Assembly (NCBI GenBank): GCA_965153455.1
Contig: OZ234493.1
Coordinates: 4,712,001-4,776,000, forward strand
DNA length: 64,000 bases
Direction: 5' to 3'
Origin: Sphagnum compactum
Taxonomy: Eukaryota; Bryophyta; Sphagnopsida; Sphagnales
The notes under the pieces: model-generated
What the model saw: the letters and a program-made list of their open reading frames with translations, nothing else
Told to the model about the DNA's origin: nothing
The model's database searches: none
Part shown: in pieces, positions 22,887-35,866 of the stretch
Layout of the letters: each line of letters opens with the position of its first letter
Position numbering within the stretch: the first letter of the stretch is position 1
Translations under genes and position numbers: made by a program

Positions 22887-24880
22887 AAGAGCTAACACAA
22901 GAAAAGCAAAACTTCTAAAGTCTAACAAAAGAAAATCAAAACCTAAACATCCAACAAAAGTTCAAACCTTTAAAGTTTAGAATCTTGAGGTGTACATTCA
23001 ACATTGTAAAACTTCAAAAGTTAGAAATTAAAACCTAGAAGCATCAAACTTCAAAACTTGAAACTTATCATTGATTTCAAGATGTACACATGCAAAACTT
23101 GAAGGAGTGAGCATCCCCATTTCCCAAATCCCATTGAGCAACAACACAAGTAGCAATTTGAAGTAGCCAAAATTGCCAAATTTCGTCATCATTAATCTAT
23201 GATGCTTGCTTGTACACCATGTCCATCAGTCTAAATCCCCTCATCAACCACAAGCTTTTAGAATTCATCCAATTTTTTAATCCCAACACAAAAAAACAAA
23301 TGAAAACAATATAACTTGGAAATCTGATTATCAAATTCGACATTATCATTTTATAACAAAATTTCAATCCCATATGAAAATCCCAAAGCAAGATCCTAAT
23401 ACCTACAATTTAATTTTTTAGCTTTAAAAATGTTATTGCCAAATTTTATATTTCATTATTTTGCCACGTCTTGGTGATGCACACACAATGGAGGCATGTA
23501 AGGTGGTGAAAAGCTCACTGTGATGGCAACAATGATGGAGAAAGCTTGTTGGCAATGTGAAAGAAATGAATTAAGGTTTTTTGTTCAATGCTTCATGGCG
23601 GCAATCCTATCATTTGGCAACAATAGCACTAGGTGAAAACTTTAGATCAAAAACCCTTGTTTTCCTATTGAACTTGTCCCTAGCTCCTTAGTCCTGTTGC
23701 CTTTTGGTGGTTTTTCGCTAAAAAAACATGTTGATCATGACTAAAGTCACCAATTATGAAAGGTTCATTCATAATTAGGTCACATTAGATGATGTTGAAC
23801 AAACTAGCATTTGAACATTGTATGTGATTGAATACATTGACAACTTGCTTCAGAAAAATGATAATTTGACATGAAGATCAATGTGGGCAAGTTTAGGTTC
23901 AAGTGTTAGGTTAAGTTTTGAAATATCTAGACCAAAGGTTTAGAATTTTGTTGAACGATATTTGGATTTAGGCCATGAAATTGTCTTTTGTCAAAAGCAA
24001 ACCTTGAATCGAATTGCTATCCCTCTAAAAATAGGTCCAGGTTCTTTAGCCATATAAGTTCAAGGTTTTTTAATAGTGCAAAAACTAAACTCAACTTTCT
24101 AGGTTGTTACAATTCATATTTTGACAAACTTGATGAGATAAATTATGATGGTATTGGTAGTGAGCTAGCATCTAGCTTGTTGTCAACAAGAACCCTCTCC
24201 CAAAAACAACACAAGAAAACCATTAGCATTGATAGATATTTATGCAAGTTATTAGTTTTAGTTGGGTGCAATGTAAATGTAAATGAACCCCATCTCAAAC
24301 CAAACTAGGCTCCAAAAATTGGGGTCTCTACAATCAAAAGTTTTCTAAATCCAAAAAACTGTTCTGAAATCCACAGCAAACTTTGTATCAAACCAAAAGA
24401 ACACTTAAAATTGAAATCAAGAATTTACTTCAAAATCAAGATCTGCTCAACATGGTTTGGGACTAGTATGTGAAGTTGGGTTGGTTGCAATCTAGTTAGG
24501 ACTACAAGTTTTCACAAAACCATAAAAGGAAAAGGAAAAGAAGTGAGAATCTATGTTACCAACATGTCATTGATATTTGTGAGTATACCACTCATAGTAG
24601 AACCACATTGGACATTGTCATTGCAATTTTAGAGAAGTTTGATGAAATGACAAACTATTTGGCACAAAAAGAAGATTTTGGTGCCGAAATTGACATCCAA
24701 AGTGCTGGGTAGCAGTAATGTTACAGACATAAATTTCAAACAATATCCTAAAAATAGCAAGGAAAGGAAAATATACCCTGCCAAAACATCATCCATTGCC
24801 AAATGCTCACTCATAATAAGGTCACCTTGAATATCAAAGAAGCTTGCAGTGGAGTACGGAACATTGGGAGCTCCTGGTTT
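22887..24880. other. AT-rich intergenic DNA, nothing recognised
   Basis: CAAAACTT/AAACTTC words recur at 22900-23110. A 106-aa plus-strand ORF at 23988-24308 has Ser-rich, Lys-rich composition, no recognised domain and no start or splice context, and is probably chance. Confidence 0.4.
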
Positions 24881-26130
24881 GGAAAATCAAGTACGCTGCA
24901 CTAAAACCAAACTATCAAAGTGGTGGGAACAAGGGTCACCTAACCAGTCCTGAACCCTTTTCCTAGTGTTCAGAAGAGCAGCGTTTGGATGTAGGAATTC
25001 AAAATGGGCAAGCTCTCACATGCACATGATGCAAAAACCTAATACTGTTCATCCCCTCTACAAAAGTTACATGATAGATGTTAGTGTTACCATTACATAT
25101 TGGACCCTTTGGGTGAGCATAATATGTTCTCTTTTGTCGTGTGCTACTAGATTGGTGCCTTTGTTGGGCCTTTTTGGTGTAAGTTGTTAAAACAAATGAC
25201 TGAGCCAGTCCTTCTTTTATATTAAGTGAGGTTCCCAAAGTGGGATAATCTCAAAATTGGGGTTCAAGCTTGGCTTGGCGCTCGCCTGGCATGGGACCCT
25301 CATTTCGGGACTTGCTTGCTCTAGGGTCTCAACCTACAGCAGGCAAAAGCCATCCCACCTTTGGTATGGAATCCCATACTGTGTAATGGTCCGCAAGGGG
25401 GCCACAGTAGGGGGGTTTGCCATGGACATTGTTAGACTTACTTGGTGGTACCTCGTCTGCATCACAACATATCTTCTACCATAACATATATTCACAGGTG
25501 CATATGTGTGAAAATACATATTATACCCAACCCATGTATAGCTAGTACTTGGAATTGAAATGCGTATACTTCCGCAGGTTTTCAAACTCTTTGGTATATC
25601 TAATAGAGTACACCAGCAAAAAATTGGCATATACCTTACCACATTTAGTTAATCTCCAATTTACCATGACTATGACAACCATTTGATCTGAGGCTTTTGG
25701 AACTTTTTTCCTTTGAAGAAATTTGTATGCACAAAGTTTGAGGTTAGTCAACAAAGCCAATTTGCATGGTGACATCCCCCCCCAAAAGATGGGGTCGATG
25801 TTCACTTGCCTAGACTTTATTATACGTGTAGACAAAGGTATACACCAGTATTTGGTCACCAGTCTGATAGGAGGGATCTGAGCTAATACTAGCCTTGTTG
25901 TACCAGTTTCAATACCAGATATATATCCCTTCCTCATATTCAACAAAAGTGAGTCTTGGATCCAATACCAGGACCAGCTAGTATGTGCAAAAGTTGACAC
26001 CAGGCCCAGGGTGTTATACACATATAAATACGCATACATGTGGACCATTGGAACCCGTACATGTATTTATAGATGCACATCTGGCCCAATGCCAATGTTG
26101 CAATTATGAAATCAGTTGGAGACCATCAGA
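24881..26130. other. Higher-GC unidentified block
   Basis: This stretch is visibly richer in G+C and more complex than its surroundings, with the motif GCTTGGCTTGGCGCTCGCC at 25269-25287. The longest frame is a minus-strand 168-aa ORF at 25542-26048. It has no domain I recognise and overlapping antisense ORFs of similar quality. The composition suggests a foreign repeat, for instance part of an LTR element, but no termini or motifs were seen. Confidence 0.35.
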
Positions 26131-28169
26131 AGTCTTTGGGGCTTGATCTTGTGAATTCCTCAGGAGAAGAAAATGCATCCAGATGAGATCTTTACACCGG
26201 GACCTTCTGCACTAGTTACACACTTCACTGCTCCACTACATCCAATATTCCCAAAAATAATGAATCTGCATGCTTATGACTGCCATCTCAAAACAAGAAG
26301 CCATTTTAAAGCCTTTTTTCTCTCTCTCATTTTTCCTTTCCTTACAAAGAAAAACTTCCACATTCAGCCAGCATATGCACGGATGTATCATGTGGGTGTT
26401 AATCAAAAAGCTTTTTCATTTCTATGTTGGGGTTTCAAAAAGGAATGTTTAAAATATAAAAAAAGAATTGCAAAGACAATTTTGGATTTTCATAATGTTT
26501 AAGTACATTATAGTTCTATGGTGCATGGGTGAACCCATCTTTGGGTGGTACCATTATAAACCACCTCAAGGAATGATTAAGGAACCAAAAACAATTATTA
26601 TTTTTTAGACTTTTAAAAACAAAATTCACAATTATATTATATTATATTTTTATGTTTATTCATTGTATGCTCGAATATATGGTTTGAAGTTTATTTGAGA
26701 ATTTAAAAATTTAAAAAATTTAAAATTTTACATTCCTAATTAAAATGATCCCTTAAAAAATTGATAGTTTCAATTTTAAAAACTCATAATTAAATGCCAA
26801 ATCAAAACTTTAAAATAGAATGATTTCCAAGTTATCCTAAGAAAAAAAAATCACAAGAAAACTTTCAAATCACATTTCAAATTTGTGTTCCTAATTAAAA
26901 AGTTCAAAGAAAAAAACCAACATTATGTTTTTGAAATTTTTTCTAAATGTAATGATTAGGAACATCAAAATACACAATATTCTTGATATTATTGAGATTC
27001 TAAAATCTATGGAACTTAATAAATATATTCATAAATTTTTTTAATGAAAATGTTTATTTAAATATTTCTTATGATTTTCAAAGTTTGATGAGTTTAAAAA
27101 AATCAACGTGTGACATTCCTAGTGATACCACCAAAAAATAGGTGTGCTCACATGTAATGTTGTGTTCTTACAATTAAAGTATTAAAGTAAGAAATAAATA
27201 AATATATTCAATAATGTATTGAATGTTGTGTAATAATCCGTTTGAGTCTTTAACTAATTTAAATTTAATTCCATAATATTACTTTTCATAAAATAATGCA
27301 AAAAGAATACATAAGATCATGTTTCTCTCTATGCAAATACATGTTCATTGAGTGCACGTGATGAAAAAAAAATTATATTAAAATTTCCAAAGTTTAAAAT
27401 TTTGAACCAAAGGATTGCAAAGGGAAAAAAGGTCCTTTTTTAATATACCATATGACTAATTGTTTATATTGATTAGACTTAGAACTTCTAACTCTAGATG
27501 TCAGAAATAATCATGAAAATCAAGTTGTCCATAGAATCTTATTTGAATTTTTTTCTGGGCATTTCTAATTTTGGACCAAAGTATGAGTGAAGAGCAACAC
27601 ACAGCATACAAAAAATCAACATCAAGTGCTGCATGAATTATAATAATATGAACAATTCATTTTATTCTGACTTCAATTTTGTCCTGTGTAGATAGTATTT
27701 GTAAAAACTTATGAAAAGACTGTTGAAATCCTTATTCCAGAAATGGAACCCCAACTGTTTACCCGACCCTGCACAGTAGGTATGTTCCACCTCCAATTTA
27801 GAAGTTTGAGCTTTATATGTACAACTTTAATTCTACACACATGAGCTGTGTACACTACTATATTGCTCTAGCTACACTGAACCCTTATCCACTTCCTTTC
27901 AGAAGTTGAGAATTTCCTAAAGCTATTATATTTCTGTACACAACTTGTTATACACTCCTGGATGGAAGACACAAAAACAAAGACCTGTCAAGTTTCTTAT
28001 GAGCGACAAATGTCAAGTGCCACCACCACTAGTCCAGATATTTGTTCACCTAACTATTGATACACTAGTAGAGTTGAGCCAAAAACTAGCAAATTCCCTC
28101 CAAAACCCCCAAAAAAAAAATTACAAAAGAAAAACAAAAAGGTCAAACTTTGGTCCAAATTAGCTTTGT
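26131..28169. other. AT-rich intergenic DNA, nothing recognised
   Basis: A 109-aa frame at 26173-26502 is unrecognised. 26580-27480 is very AT-rich with no repeat structure that could be named. Confidence 0.4.
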
Positions 28170-28311
28170 AAAGCTTTTGAATGTAAGTTCTAATAATGCA
28201 CAGCAGCTGGAGTCAAGATTAGTGGTGGTAGTGAGCAGCCAGGAGAACTAGAGTTCATAAAAATGCATACACAATAGCTGAATCTAGTTTTGTGTTCATA
28301 GTTTCTGGTAT

Positions 28312-28346
28312 GATGCTGATGCTGATGCTGATGCTGATGATGATGA
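28312..28346. repeat. GATGCT / GATGAT microsatellite
   Basis: Six-base GATGCT units pass into GATGAT inside the candidate transcript. Confidence 0.85.
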
Positions 28347-29235
28347 TTCTGGATCACATATATACTTACCATTGATCTCCAATTCTTATTATGTAGAAGA
28401 GCTTGCAGTCATGGAGTGAACGAACCTGGAATTTGGAAACAAAACAATTCAAGCTTCTTAGACATATTAAACTTGTGAATCTAGTAATCTAGTGTGCAGA
28501 AGTAATTACATCCCAACCCAAACATCGGATTGCTAGTGAGCTTTGCAGGGATTCAAATTTGAGCTTTAAGGTTGTTTGCAATCCTAGCAGGTCTAGTATA
28601 ATAATACTATTCACTTGTATGATGCACACCAGCTAGCTCTTGATGATTGTTCCCATTATTTTGACCTTGACTCACGTGCACCAAAAAAAAAAGCCGACCA
28701 AGAATTAGTAATACCGCCTGCCTGCAGCAGCTGCAACAAGCTAGCTTCTTCTTCTTCTTCAAGGAACGTTACCCGGGAGTATTTTTTTCATGCAAGAAAT
28801 TACGATCTTATACATGGTGCAGGTCTAACAAAAGAATTTCCTTCAAGGTCGGTGTGTAAATGTGCAATTAAGGCTGGAATCATTGTAGATTCATGTCAGA
28901 GGTAGCTGCAGAACATGACGGAATGCAGCAGGACTGTTGACGGACATGGTCATGGAACCAAAGAGCTTCTTACCGAGTACTAGACGTCGTGTGTTTTGGG
29001 TAGTATTTCTTATTCGCGACCTTTGGGCTCGTCGGTATCGTCGTCTTCTGCTTTGTCGTCCTCATCATGAGTCTTTTTGTCCTCATGATCAGTTGAATGC
29101 TTGACCTGTTGCGAAGAATTACGACTCCCGCCACTGAGATGGCTAGGTGCGCAATTACGATGGTTTCGCTCCATTGTCTCCACAAGCTCCGGACATATAT
29201 CGTCTCCATGATGGATGTTTCGTGACATCTTTCCC

Positions 29236-29266
29236 TCCTCTTCTTCTTCTTCTTCTTCTTCTTCTT
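29236..29266. repeat. TTC microsatellite
   Basis: About ten TTC (GAA on the other strand) units. Overlapping frames on both strands read through it as Ser or Lys/Glu runs, which makes ORFs here unreliable. Confidence 0.9.
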
Positions 29267-29961
29267 GTCACAACTTCTTCTGGGCCGCCGCAAACTCCAA
29301 GAAACCCAAAAATAATAATTTTACAGTTCTCCGAAAAAATGGAAATTTTCTCGCTGTAAAAGATTTGCTGCTGCAGCAGATGATCAATGCCTGCTACCAG
29401 CTACCTCGATGCAGTACTAGTGCAGCAGTTATATCTCAAATTATATTCTTCACAAACTTGAATCCCCTAAACTCTTTCTTAAGTCTTGAGCATCTGCAAG
29501 AATGGTAAGTAACCAGCAGCAAAATCAGCTACATGGCCCGTGCCAAAACAAAGAGCTTGCAATTCAAGCTGTATCTTGTACAAGACATTCAAGGAGCTGG
29601 GATTAATTACACAAGATCCAGAAGCTTGAATTTATATGTTACTCCTTTTCTTAAAAGCAGTTATGCGCCATGACAAGACTAGTAGCAGACAAATTATAAG
29701 CAAAACCACATTTTACAAAACATCACCAGCTAGCTACTTCGGATATTTCTTGTAATTGTTAGCAGTTCACATACTCATTTTACATTCCACCTCCAGAAAA
29801 AGAGTACTATTTTTTGGACAATATTTTTGAGGCACTCAAGCAAACCAACACCTGGATAAATTAGTGCATAGAAAGCAGCTAGCTAAAACAAGGTCTTCAG
29901 TTTCACAAAAAACCAAAATTGTCTCAGAAAACAAAGCAACTTCACAAAAACAACAACACAA

Positions 29962-29962
<1 letters not shown>

Positions 29963-29997
<35 letters not shown>
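29963..29997. repeat. GA dinucleotide tract
   Basis: Seventeen to eighteen uninterrupted GA units (TC on the minus strand). TC tracts of this kind are common in plant 5' leaders and core promoters. Confidence 0.9.
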
Positions 29998-29999
<2 letters not shown>

Positions 30000-30358
30000 A
30001 AAGGTCATGCAAGGAAAAAAATTCAGCCAAACTAGAACTATGAGGAAATGAAAGACGCACCGAATTCTTTTTCCTTTCAGTTGTCGACGACTAAAGTTTC
30101 CAATTTCGGCTGTTGGAAAGTAAAATTCCTTTGCTTGAGATCAATTGTTGTGTACAAAGCAACATCACTCTTGAGAATACTTGACCAAAACACACAGACA
30201 CACACAGACACACTCCCATCAAAACACCCACAACAACCCAGTGCCACTTCCCTTTTAAACCCACCTTCCTTTTGAAATGAATTGGGTTTTGTGAATTGAT
30301 GGAGAAGAAAGTAAGTTGCACACCATTTTAAAGAGCTTACAACTTCTTTCTCTCTTCT

Positions 30359-30675
30359 CTTGAGAACAAGAAGCAAGTGGGTGTCACAAGAAGAAAGTCT
30401 TTTTTTTTCCCCCTTTTTTGTTGTACTACTACTACCACAAATCCATCTCTTAGTAGGTATGAAACATTCATTAGGAATGGCAAAATTTACCATCCAAGGA
30501 TGAATAATCGTTCAATTATAAATTTGAGAACAACAAGGAAGTGGGTCACAAGAAGAATCAAACCAATGCAAGCCCAATTTTTTTGTTTGTAGTTTGTTGT
30601 GCTACAAATCAATCTTTCTAGTAGGTATAAACATGCGTTAGGAATGGCATTACCCATCACCAATGAATGAATATT
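30359..30675. repeat. Two-copy tandem duplication, ~165 bp
   Basis: Unit 1 (30359-30505) and unit 2 (30523-30675) share TTGAGAACAA, AAGTGGGT, TCACAAGAAGAA, GTTGT(G/A)CTAC, ACAAATC, TAGTAGGTAT, TTAGGAATGGCA and CC(A)AAGGATGAAT/CCAATGAATGAAT. It lies just upstream of the candidate minus-strand transcript and could be a duplicated promoter-proximal sequence. Confidence 0.65.
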
Positions 30676-30711
30676 CATGATATTTGGACTAGGTGCTCTT
30701 TTTGCCTTAAT

Positions 30712-30730
30712 GGGGGGGGGGGGGGGGGGG
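30712..30730. repeat. G19 homopolymer
   Basis: Nineteen consecutive G in otherwise AT-rich DNA. Confidence 0.9.
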
Positions 30731-32709
30731 CTTTTTCTTTGTTTTATATTTGATTTTGTTTTCCCTCAAATTTTTTATGTAGCCAAAGTGAGAGGATGGA
30801 TCATCCGGTACAAGAAGGTTTAACCAAATTTAAGCATCATCCATCTCAAATTGGTTGGCTACCTACTAGAGCTTATTGTAAAAATTTGGTGAATTTTATT
30901 TTATTTAAAAAATCTTGGCTGATTTTTTGGGTCAATGTTCGAATTTCCAAGAGCTTGATGACATTGGGATGAGGGGAAAGCCTTTGCAATGCTTGTATTT
31001 CTCGTAAGCTTGTCACCTATGCCCCCAAATGTGTTTATGTTTCATTGAAACCATAAAGGTGAGTTCTGATGAAATTTTCCTATCAACATTCACTAAATGA
31101 AATATATATTTTCATCGAATCAATGGTTAACATGATAATTTATAAACCAAAAATAATCAAACAAACAAATCAGCAATCAAAATGTATTGATTATAATACA
31201 TTCTTTTAGTAATGAAGTAATTTTGATGTTCCTTGAAATTGAAAGACCAAAATTACATTGATCAACAATATGCCATCTTTCTTTCATATTGATTTTAAAA
31301 GCAACTAAATCAAAATCAAAAGAAAATCCTTTTACACAGGTCAGAATCAGATGTTTTGGGTAAAAATTTACAAAAATTCAATATGCTAGCACTAGCTCCC
31401 ACATTGAATGGTTACTACTTACTAACATGCTAAACAAATACAATAATGATAAATGCACTTTAGCTTGTAACTAACCAGATATTTTGTCTGCACAAAAGCT
31501 TGATCATTGTCTAACTTCAGCAAGTAAAATTACATCCTATATGTTGCCTTTGCAATCTAGGGATCCGCAATTGCATTATGTGCTTTCAAATGTCCATAAT
31601 CTGGGCCCCTACATAATTTATGTATCCAAGTTGCCATGTCTTTCTCGGAGGAGTTGCTTTGTTTCCAATAAAAGCAAGACCGTTACTACAAATATTAATA
31701 CCTACCTGGGCCAGTTTGACACTAAATTCTATTATTTTCAGAGATATTGAAAATTTCAAAAAAATAAATTCTTTTTCAGAAAATTTTTTTCTGAAGGAAA
31801 ATACAAGGTCTGATGGAATATATGGGAATTTGTTATTTTTTGAAATGAAATTGTCAAAATTAATTAATTATTTGACAAACATGTTAAAGAGGTGGGTCTG
31901 GAAAACATGGTGGGGATGGGGTGGGGGGAATCACTTGCCAACATGACTCCCCTCATTGGCTGCAAATTGCTTTGACCCATACTGCTAGGTTATAAACCCC
32001 AATAGCTTCCAAGAGGAATAGGGATGCTGGTAAAACTTTTATGGTTTTTTTATTTTCAATTTTGTCGTATCAAAAATTTGGCAAATTTTCCCAAAAGAAT
32101 ATATAAATATATAAATATATATATAATTAAATTTACAATATAATTTCATTTTGCCCAAATTTAACAATTCTTTTTGTTGAAACAACATTTTTAAAAAAAC
32201 ACCGATTTACCATATCTGTAACCTGTTGAGATAAATCATAATTTTCATCAATATATTTAATTTTCTTTACAAAAAAGGATCTGATAGCTTCAATGTGAAT
32301 ACTTCAAAATTTCCTGACCACTTACCATCCCATCCACTTCAACAGCAAACAGTTTTCTGTTGGGTTTTTATATTGTTGAAAATTTGCCAAAAAGAAAAGA
32401 AAATAAAAATTAGAAGTTGGAAAACTAAGTGATTTTGGAGGTCTTCAATTGCCAGATTTGTATATTTGGTTTTCAGTGTGTAGCCAAAAACATAGAAGTA
32501 TGATTACAGATTGTGTACTTCATATTTGGTTTATAGCTGTATTTCATTAAATCTTCTTAGGGATGATTGCCACTTTTTCTACATATTCCTATGGATGATC
32601 CAGACTTTGGCTACAAACAAAAATTCCTAAAAGAACCCCTGGGTATGGTTTAGGGTTTGGTTGAGATCTTGTGCTAGGGTCTCTCTTTCAAGGTGAATAG
32701 TTCTTACCA
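30731..32709. other. AT-rich intergenic DNA, nothing recognised
   Basis: Frames of 88 and 108 aa at 31484-31946 overlap each other and are not recognised. A TATAAATATA microsatellite lies at 32100-32124. The block around 32310-32370 partly resembles, in inverted sense, 33020-33060 (CCCAACAGAAAACTGTTT). Confidence 0.4.
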
Positions 32710-33099
32710 GCCAGCCAGATTGGATGAGCACCCACCAGCACACCATCCACTGCATGCCCATTGTTACTCAGTTGTGGATGAATCTCACCTGAGTTAATAT
32801 TTCATTTCACCTTAGTGACCTATTTTGGAAGAAATAGGTCCTCCTATATGTAGGTAGATAGGTAGGATAATATGTAAATACTAAGCAAGTAGATGGTTTA
32901 ATACATAGGAAAATGCTGTTTTTACTACCTACCTCCTAACAACCTGCTTGGGGGTTGTTACTAGGAATTTAGTAAAAAGAAACTGGGCAAACAACCAGGG
33001 TTATTAGCTAGAGAACTAGAACCCAACAGAAAACTGTTTCCTGACCACTTACCATCCATCCTTCATGGTGTGCTGTGGGTGCTGGTTCACTCTGGCCAT
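32710..33099. mobile_element. hAT-type MITE (copy B)
   Basis: The left end CCAGATTGGATGAGCACCCA and the reverse-complemented right end CCAGAGTGAACCAGCACCCA form the same terminal inverted repeat as copy A. Flanking 8-mers TCTTACCA (32702-32709) and TCCTACCA (33100-33107) match at 7 of 8, as expected for a hAT target duplication. The interior follows copy A (TTACTCAGTTGTGGATGAA, GTAGGTAGATAGGTAGG, TTTTTACTACCTACC) and then has extra sequence before the shared 3' end. No ORF. Confidence 0.78.
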
Positions 33100-35596
33100 T
33101 CCTACCATGGTTGGTTCACCCATTGTCCTTAATGTTCAAAGTTTGAACCCTAAGTTAAGGCCTGCATAACCTTGCAATTAGGGTGTTTATTTTGTAATTA
33201 AATTATTGTCAATAAATGTCAATTCTTCTCAGAAATTAGCTGCTTGCAATGCGAAAATCTCTAGAAAATTTTGTTTGATATTATTATTTGATTACCTGCC
33301 CTAAAGCTTGGTAGTGCAGTGTGCCTAAATATTACAAAATTACTTTGGCACTTTTTTTCCCAACCTCAACTGTAGAAATTTTAACAAAATTCAATTCTTA
33401 CTGCCAAAGTAAATAAAAATATACTCATCAAGAAGATGCCAGAATGATAAAGGTGCTTACTTGGTATTGAGTGTTTGACTTAATTTTTCCATTTTTCGAA
33501 TTTTTGAGATAATCGTAGAACTTAAATAAATAAAGAAAAATACTGTTTGCAATGACTCCAATAGTTGGGTTTGGCTATTCTTAGTAACAGCATGCAATGT
33601 GCATGGCATCTTGGGGACGATTGATCCCATAGCCACTTGCAACATGGCCATGAATCCTAACCCCTTGAATATTTGGTTGATGCTTGACACCATCATCATC
33701 ATCATCATCAATGGGCATTAAAATAAGTAAAATAATTGGCATAAGATTTTACTTATTTTGTACCACAAATAATTCTAGTGCACATAATTGTACAAAGTTT
33801 TTAAAACTTTAGAAATAGGTCATTTGGACTAGGAGGCTATCACACAGTAAGGTCGAATTTAAATTTGAAGAATTAATTATTAGTGTCTCCAAAGAGTCCC
33901 AAAGAGGTATTTTGGTATAATTTCACGGATAATATGTGAATATGGTATCCATATTCAAGTGTCTTCATTCTTCTTAGGAATCATGACAACTAGCACCATG
34001 GGGGAGGGGGGCACAATAACATTTAACAGACGAATTCACTTGTATATAAATGTTGTCCTTTTTTATTGGTCTATTTTGTGTGAATTAATGGTCCCAACTC
34101 ACAAGGTAAAGCTTTGAAATGTTGCCTTTTTTTTAATTAGTTTTTTTATTCGGATTTTTTTATAAAAATCCCTTTGTTTTAGAAACCAATTTCAAGTTTT
34201 TAAGGCTTTCATTTAGGTATTTTCCTTCTTCCCCTCTAAACTTCTTGGTTCCAAGGAAGCAAACGAGTTAGTTAGTATCTTGGAAAAAAGAGCTTCTTTG
34301 GAGGCTTCGGAATTGAACAGAATGTTATTGACAACAGACTCCTATTTCAAAATCAAAACCTACAACTATAGTACTTGAACGATTTTGGCAATAAACTGTC
34401 AAATAATTGAGTAACTTTTAAATCTTAACTTCAGCACTTGGTTTTTTAATTTTGAAATTTTCTGTATATAAAATAATAAACAATCTCTTTTCAAGGTTGT
34501 GGAACAATCTAGTGTGTCCAGACTATTTTTGTCTTAAGTCTCAATATTTTGAAGGATGAAAAATAATTTAATTTATGCCGAATCCATTCAGGTACTACCA
34601 TAATTTGATCGAAACATTTCTTTCATCTCATCTGTGGGTCATTAATTTTTAGAAGTGGAACTTTGAATGACAAATGGTATCAAATTGACTTTACTGAATT
34701 TGTTTTTTTCACCCGATTGCATTACATGGGGGTCCAAAATGATTGGTGAGATCATTTTCATAATTTTTAAATAGTGAAAATTATGATACTAGCGACAAAT
34801 AAGTGAAAAAATGCCACGTAGATTCTGGATGGCACAAAGTTGCAGTAAAAACTAAAAACATGGTTAAATTCACTTCTACTTAATATGGCTCCTAAAAGTA
34901 GAAGTAAATGTGGGCCATATTAGAATAAAATCTCCGAGTTTCCCTCATCCCTAATATTGTGACTTATAAAAGATACAATAGGTAAAATGTAGTAAATGGG
35001 TTCACAATTTCAGTCTCTACTATTTGGGCTATTTTAAAGCAGAATATTGTTTCAAAAATAATTGCAACATTATATTCTTGTAGAGCAATATACTTATTGA
35101 TTTTAAAAAAAGAACATATATTTTGTTGGAGGATTGGTTTTAAACCACTTTTTAAAGTCCCTCCCATTGTCACATCTACTAATTGGTTGATTTTACATGT
35201 TAGCTTCCACACCCTAACTAGGTTCCCTATTTTGGACAATAATATCTAGAATGTCCTTATGGTGCACATTTGACCCATCTCCTCTTGCAAGGTCCATACT
35301 TGAGACCAAAGTTTTCCTTTTTGGCTTTCCCCCTTCAGGGTAGACACTCTTGATGGGTCCATACTTGGTTTCCAATTGAGTATGTTGAATATGATCTAGC
35401 TTAGTAGGTTGTTGGTCCACCACCCTCGAATATGACAAATTGTCTTTGCAAAAAAGCAACACGTGAGAATATAAACTGAGGTGGAGAAATAAGCAAACAT
35501 TGAATGTGTGGTTTTACACATTCGTAGGCTCGGACACAAACTCAATCAATATCATCATCATACACAAAGTGGATGAGTGTAGAATATATCATTTAT
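33100..35596. other. Intergenic, nothing recognised
   Basis: A TCA microsatellite lies at 33690-33710. Minus-strand ORFs of 82-91 aa at 34964-35462 are not recognised. One contains KSVYPEGGKPKRK but no known domain. Confidence 0.4.
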
Positions 35597-35866
35597 GTTT
35601 GTTGGCCTTGCCTACCAAGGCAAGGACATTGTGTTTAAATTCATTATAGAGTATAGTAGCTTTTAAGGGATTTTGGCCCCTAGGTAATTGGTCTATTTTT
35701 ATACAAGAATTTTTGAAAGATGATATTTTGGCTTGTGTTGAAACTTGAGATTAGTTATAATATCTGGAAGGATTTTGGTTTCTTTTAGAGGATTTTTCGA
35801 AGATTACAGTTTTGCATGGTGATATATTTGAGTTTCCATAATTCTTGTTTTGCCTTATGTTGTGGA
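35597..35866. repeat. Dispersed repeat R1, copy 2
   Basis: The second copy of the repeat at 2253-2523, same orientation, with matching blocks TTCATTATAGAGTATA, TTTGGCCCCTAG, TTGAAAGATGATATTTTGG and TTTTGGTTTCTTTTAGAGGA. Confidence 0.65.

Larger units (their letters stand above)
28170..30330 (-). ncRNA. Candidate spliced transcript of unknown function
   Basis: Read on the minus strand, this 2.1-kb block looks transcribed. It begins with GGTTTAAAAGGG (about 30255) and a 35-bp TC tract (29963-29997) like that upstream of the PERK gene. A possible 56-bp internal exon (28425-28370) is bounded by TTCCAG acceptor and a consensus donor ATG then GTAAGTATA. Another possible acceptor, CCATTCTTGCAG, lies near 29495. 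A 72-aa acidic frame (29228-29010) ends DDDTDEPKGRE; its GAA-repeat upstream extension hits a stop. Motif AGCTAGCTG recurs at least five times. A plus-strand donor-like GAATG then GTAAGTAAC at 29502 makes strand uncertain. No known protein, snoRNA or microRNA is recognised. Confidence 0.3.

Noticed and set aside
23988-24308. 106-aa ORF as a protein-coding gene
   Set aside because: No domain, no codon or splice support, in AT-rich DNA where such lengths arise by chance.
25542-26048. 168-aa ORF as a real gene
   Set aside because: No recognised domain, competing antisense ORFs of similar length and no splice or promoter context; likely chance in a GC-richer block.
29215-29508. Ser-run 97-aa ORF as a gene
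   Set aside because: The Ser run is just the TTC microsatellite, and other frames through it are equally open. Ending at a donor-like site is noted, but alone it is weak.
2253-35866. Two R1 copies as the LTRs of one giant element
   Set aside because: They lie 33 kb apart with unrelated nested repeats between and no primer-binding site, polyprotein or target duplication seen.
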